A DNA stretch of 5,217 bases from CAIXMG01 sp964628065 (lineage in GTDB: Bacteria; Patescibacteriota; Minisyncoccia; Phycocordibacterales; UBA1006), in contig CAZVLM010000034.1 in the NCBI GenBank assembly GCA_964628065.1, positions 1 to 5,217 of the forward strand, in the 5' to 3' direction. This document shows, piece after piece, positions 4,993 through 5,217 of the stretch; the first letter of the stretch is position 1, and every line of letters begins with the position of its first letter. The position numbers and the translations under genes are program-made. The notes under the pieces are model-generated. The model saw nothing but the letters and a program-made list of their open reading frames with translations, was not told the DNA's origin and ran no database searches.

Positions 4993-5128
4993 TACTCCCA
5001 CGCGAGGGCATTCGCCCTCGTCGATCCCTCTAAAAGAGGGATAAAATACTCTTGAGTTCGTACGAACTCTCGATGGTCATCTCCCTCTCTTAGAGGGAGT
5101 CGCTCGCCGAAGGCGGCGGTGGGAGTAC
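4992..5128. repeat. Palindromic intergenic element 2 (MITE-like, 137 bp)
   Basis: The terminal inverted repeats are GTACTCCCAC at 4992-5001 and GTGGGAGTAC at 5119-5128. Inside each end comes a GC-rich hairpin (CGAGGGC/GCCCTCG at 5003-5020; CGCC/GGCG at 5105-5115) and then a CCCTCT/AGAGGG hairpin with an 8-bp stem and a 3-base loop (5024-5042 and 5081-5099). The centre holds a perfect 16-bp palindrome at 5054-5069. The plan is the same as element 1, with a shared CCCTCT..AGAGGG core but different outer sequences. It starts on the last base of the smpB stop codon and ends seven bases before the tmRNA. It may be a non-autonomous mobile element, a REP-like repeat or a processing/termination structure. 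Confidence 0.7.
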
Positions 5129-5135
5129 GCAATAT

Positions 5136-5217
5136 GGGAGTGACAGGCTTCGACAGGTGAATCCCCTTTCACAGATGCATACCGAGTATCCGGAAACCTC
5201 GTAAAACTTTCCGGGTT
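5136..5217 (+). ncRNA. ssrA: tmRNA (transfer-messenger RNA), 5' part only
   Basis: tmRNA acts as both a tRNA-Ala mimic and a short message that adds a degradation tag to stalled proteins. The start GGGAGTGACAGGCTTCGAC matches the tmRNA 5' acceptor strand and D-loop-like region, followed by the hallmark words GATGCATACCGAG and CCTCGTAAAAC. Pseudoknot PK1 can be drawn: CGAG 5183-5186 with CTCG 5198-5201, interleaved with CCGGAAA 5190-5196 and TTTCCGG 5208-5214. A small hairpin GTGAA/TTCAC lies at 5157-5172. The window ends before the resume codon and the tag reading frame, so the tag sequence cannot be read. No clear promoter precedes it; it may be made with smpB and processed. The smpB gene next door on the same strand supports the call. 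Confidence 0.93.

Overview
The window reads as a fragment of a small, AT-rich bacterial genome, most likely a Candidatus Patescibacteria (CPR) lineage such as a parcubacterium. This is inferred from the style of FtsH and the transposase, a tRNA gene with no encoded CCA, apparently leaderless genes, and short intergenic palindromic elements. No 16S rRNA or other decisive marker is present.

Layout, left to right: (1) an insertion sequence (about 68-995) with perfect 18-bp terminal inverted repeats and one DDE transposase on the plus strand; (2) a minus-strand tRNA-Ile with the rare UAU anticodon, with a clear promoter; (3) a 241-bp palindromic repeat element (1135-1375) that touches the ftsH stop codon; (4) ftsH on the minus strand, complete, with a -10 box seven bases before its ATG; (5) a GC-rich stretch (about 3324-3436) on the plus strand that looks like a small independent RNA gene of unknown class; (6) two minus-strand genes, a small protein that may be a BECR-fold ribonuclease and an unrecognised 168-residue protein ending in LAAA, separated by a strong bidirectional terminator; (7) divergent from these, smpB on the plus strand, whose -35 box overlaps that of its neighbour; (8) a second palindromic element (4992-5128) built on the same plan as the first; (9) the 5' end of ssrA (tmRNA), cut by the window end.

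The recognised genes share a theme of protein and translation quality control. SmpB and tmRNA rescue stalled ribosomes and tag the unfinished proteins, and FtsH is a membrane AAA+ protease of the kind that degrades such proteins. The most interesting unexplained items are the candidate structured RNA, the two matching palindromic elements, and the UAU-anticodon isoleucine tRNA.
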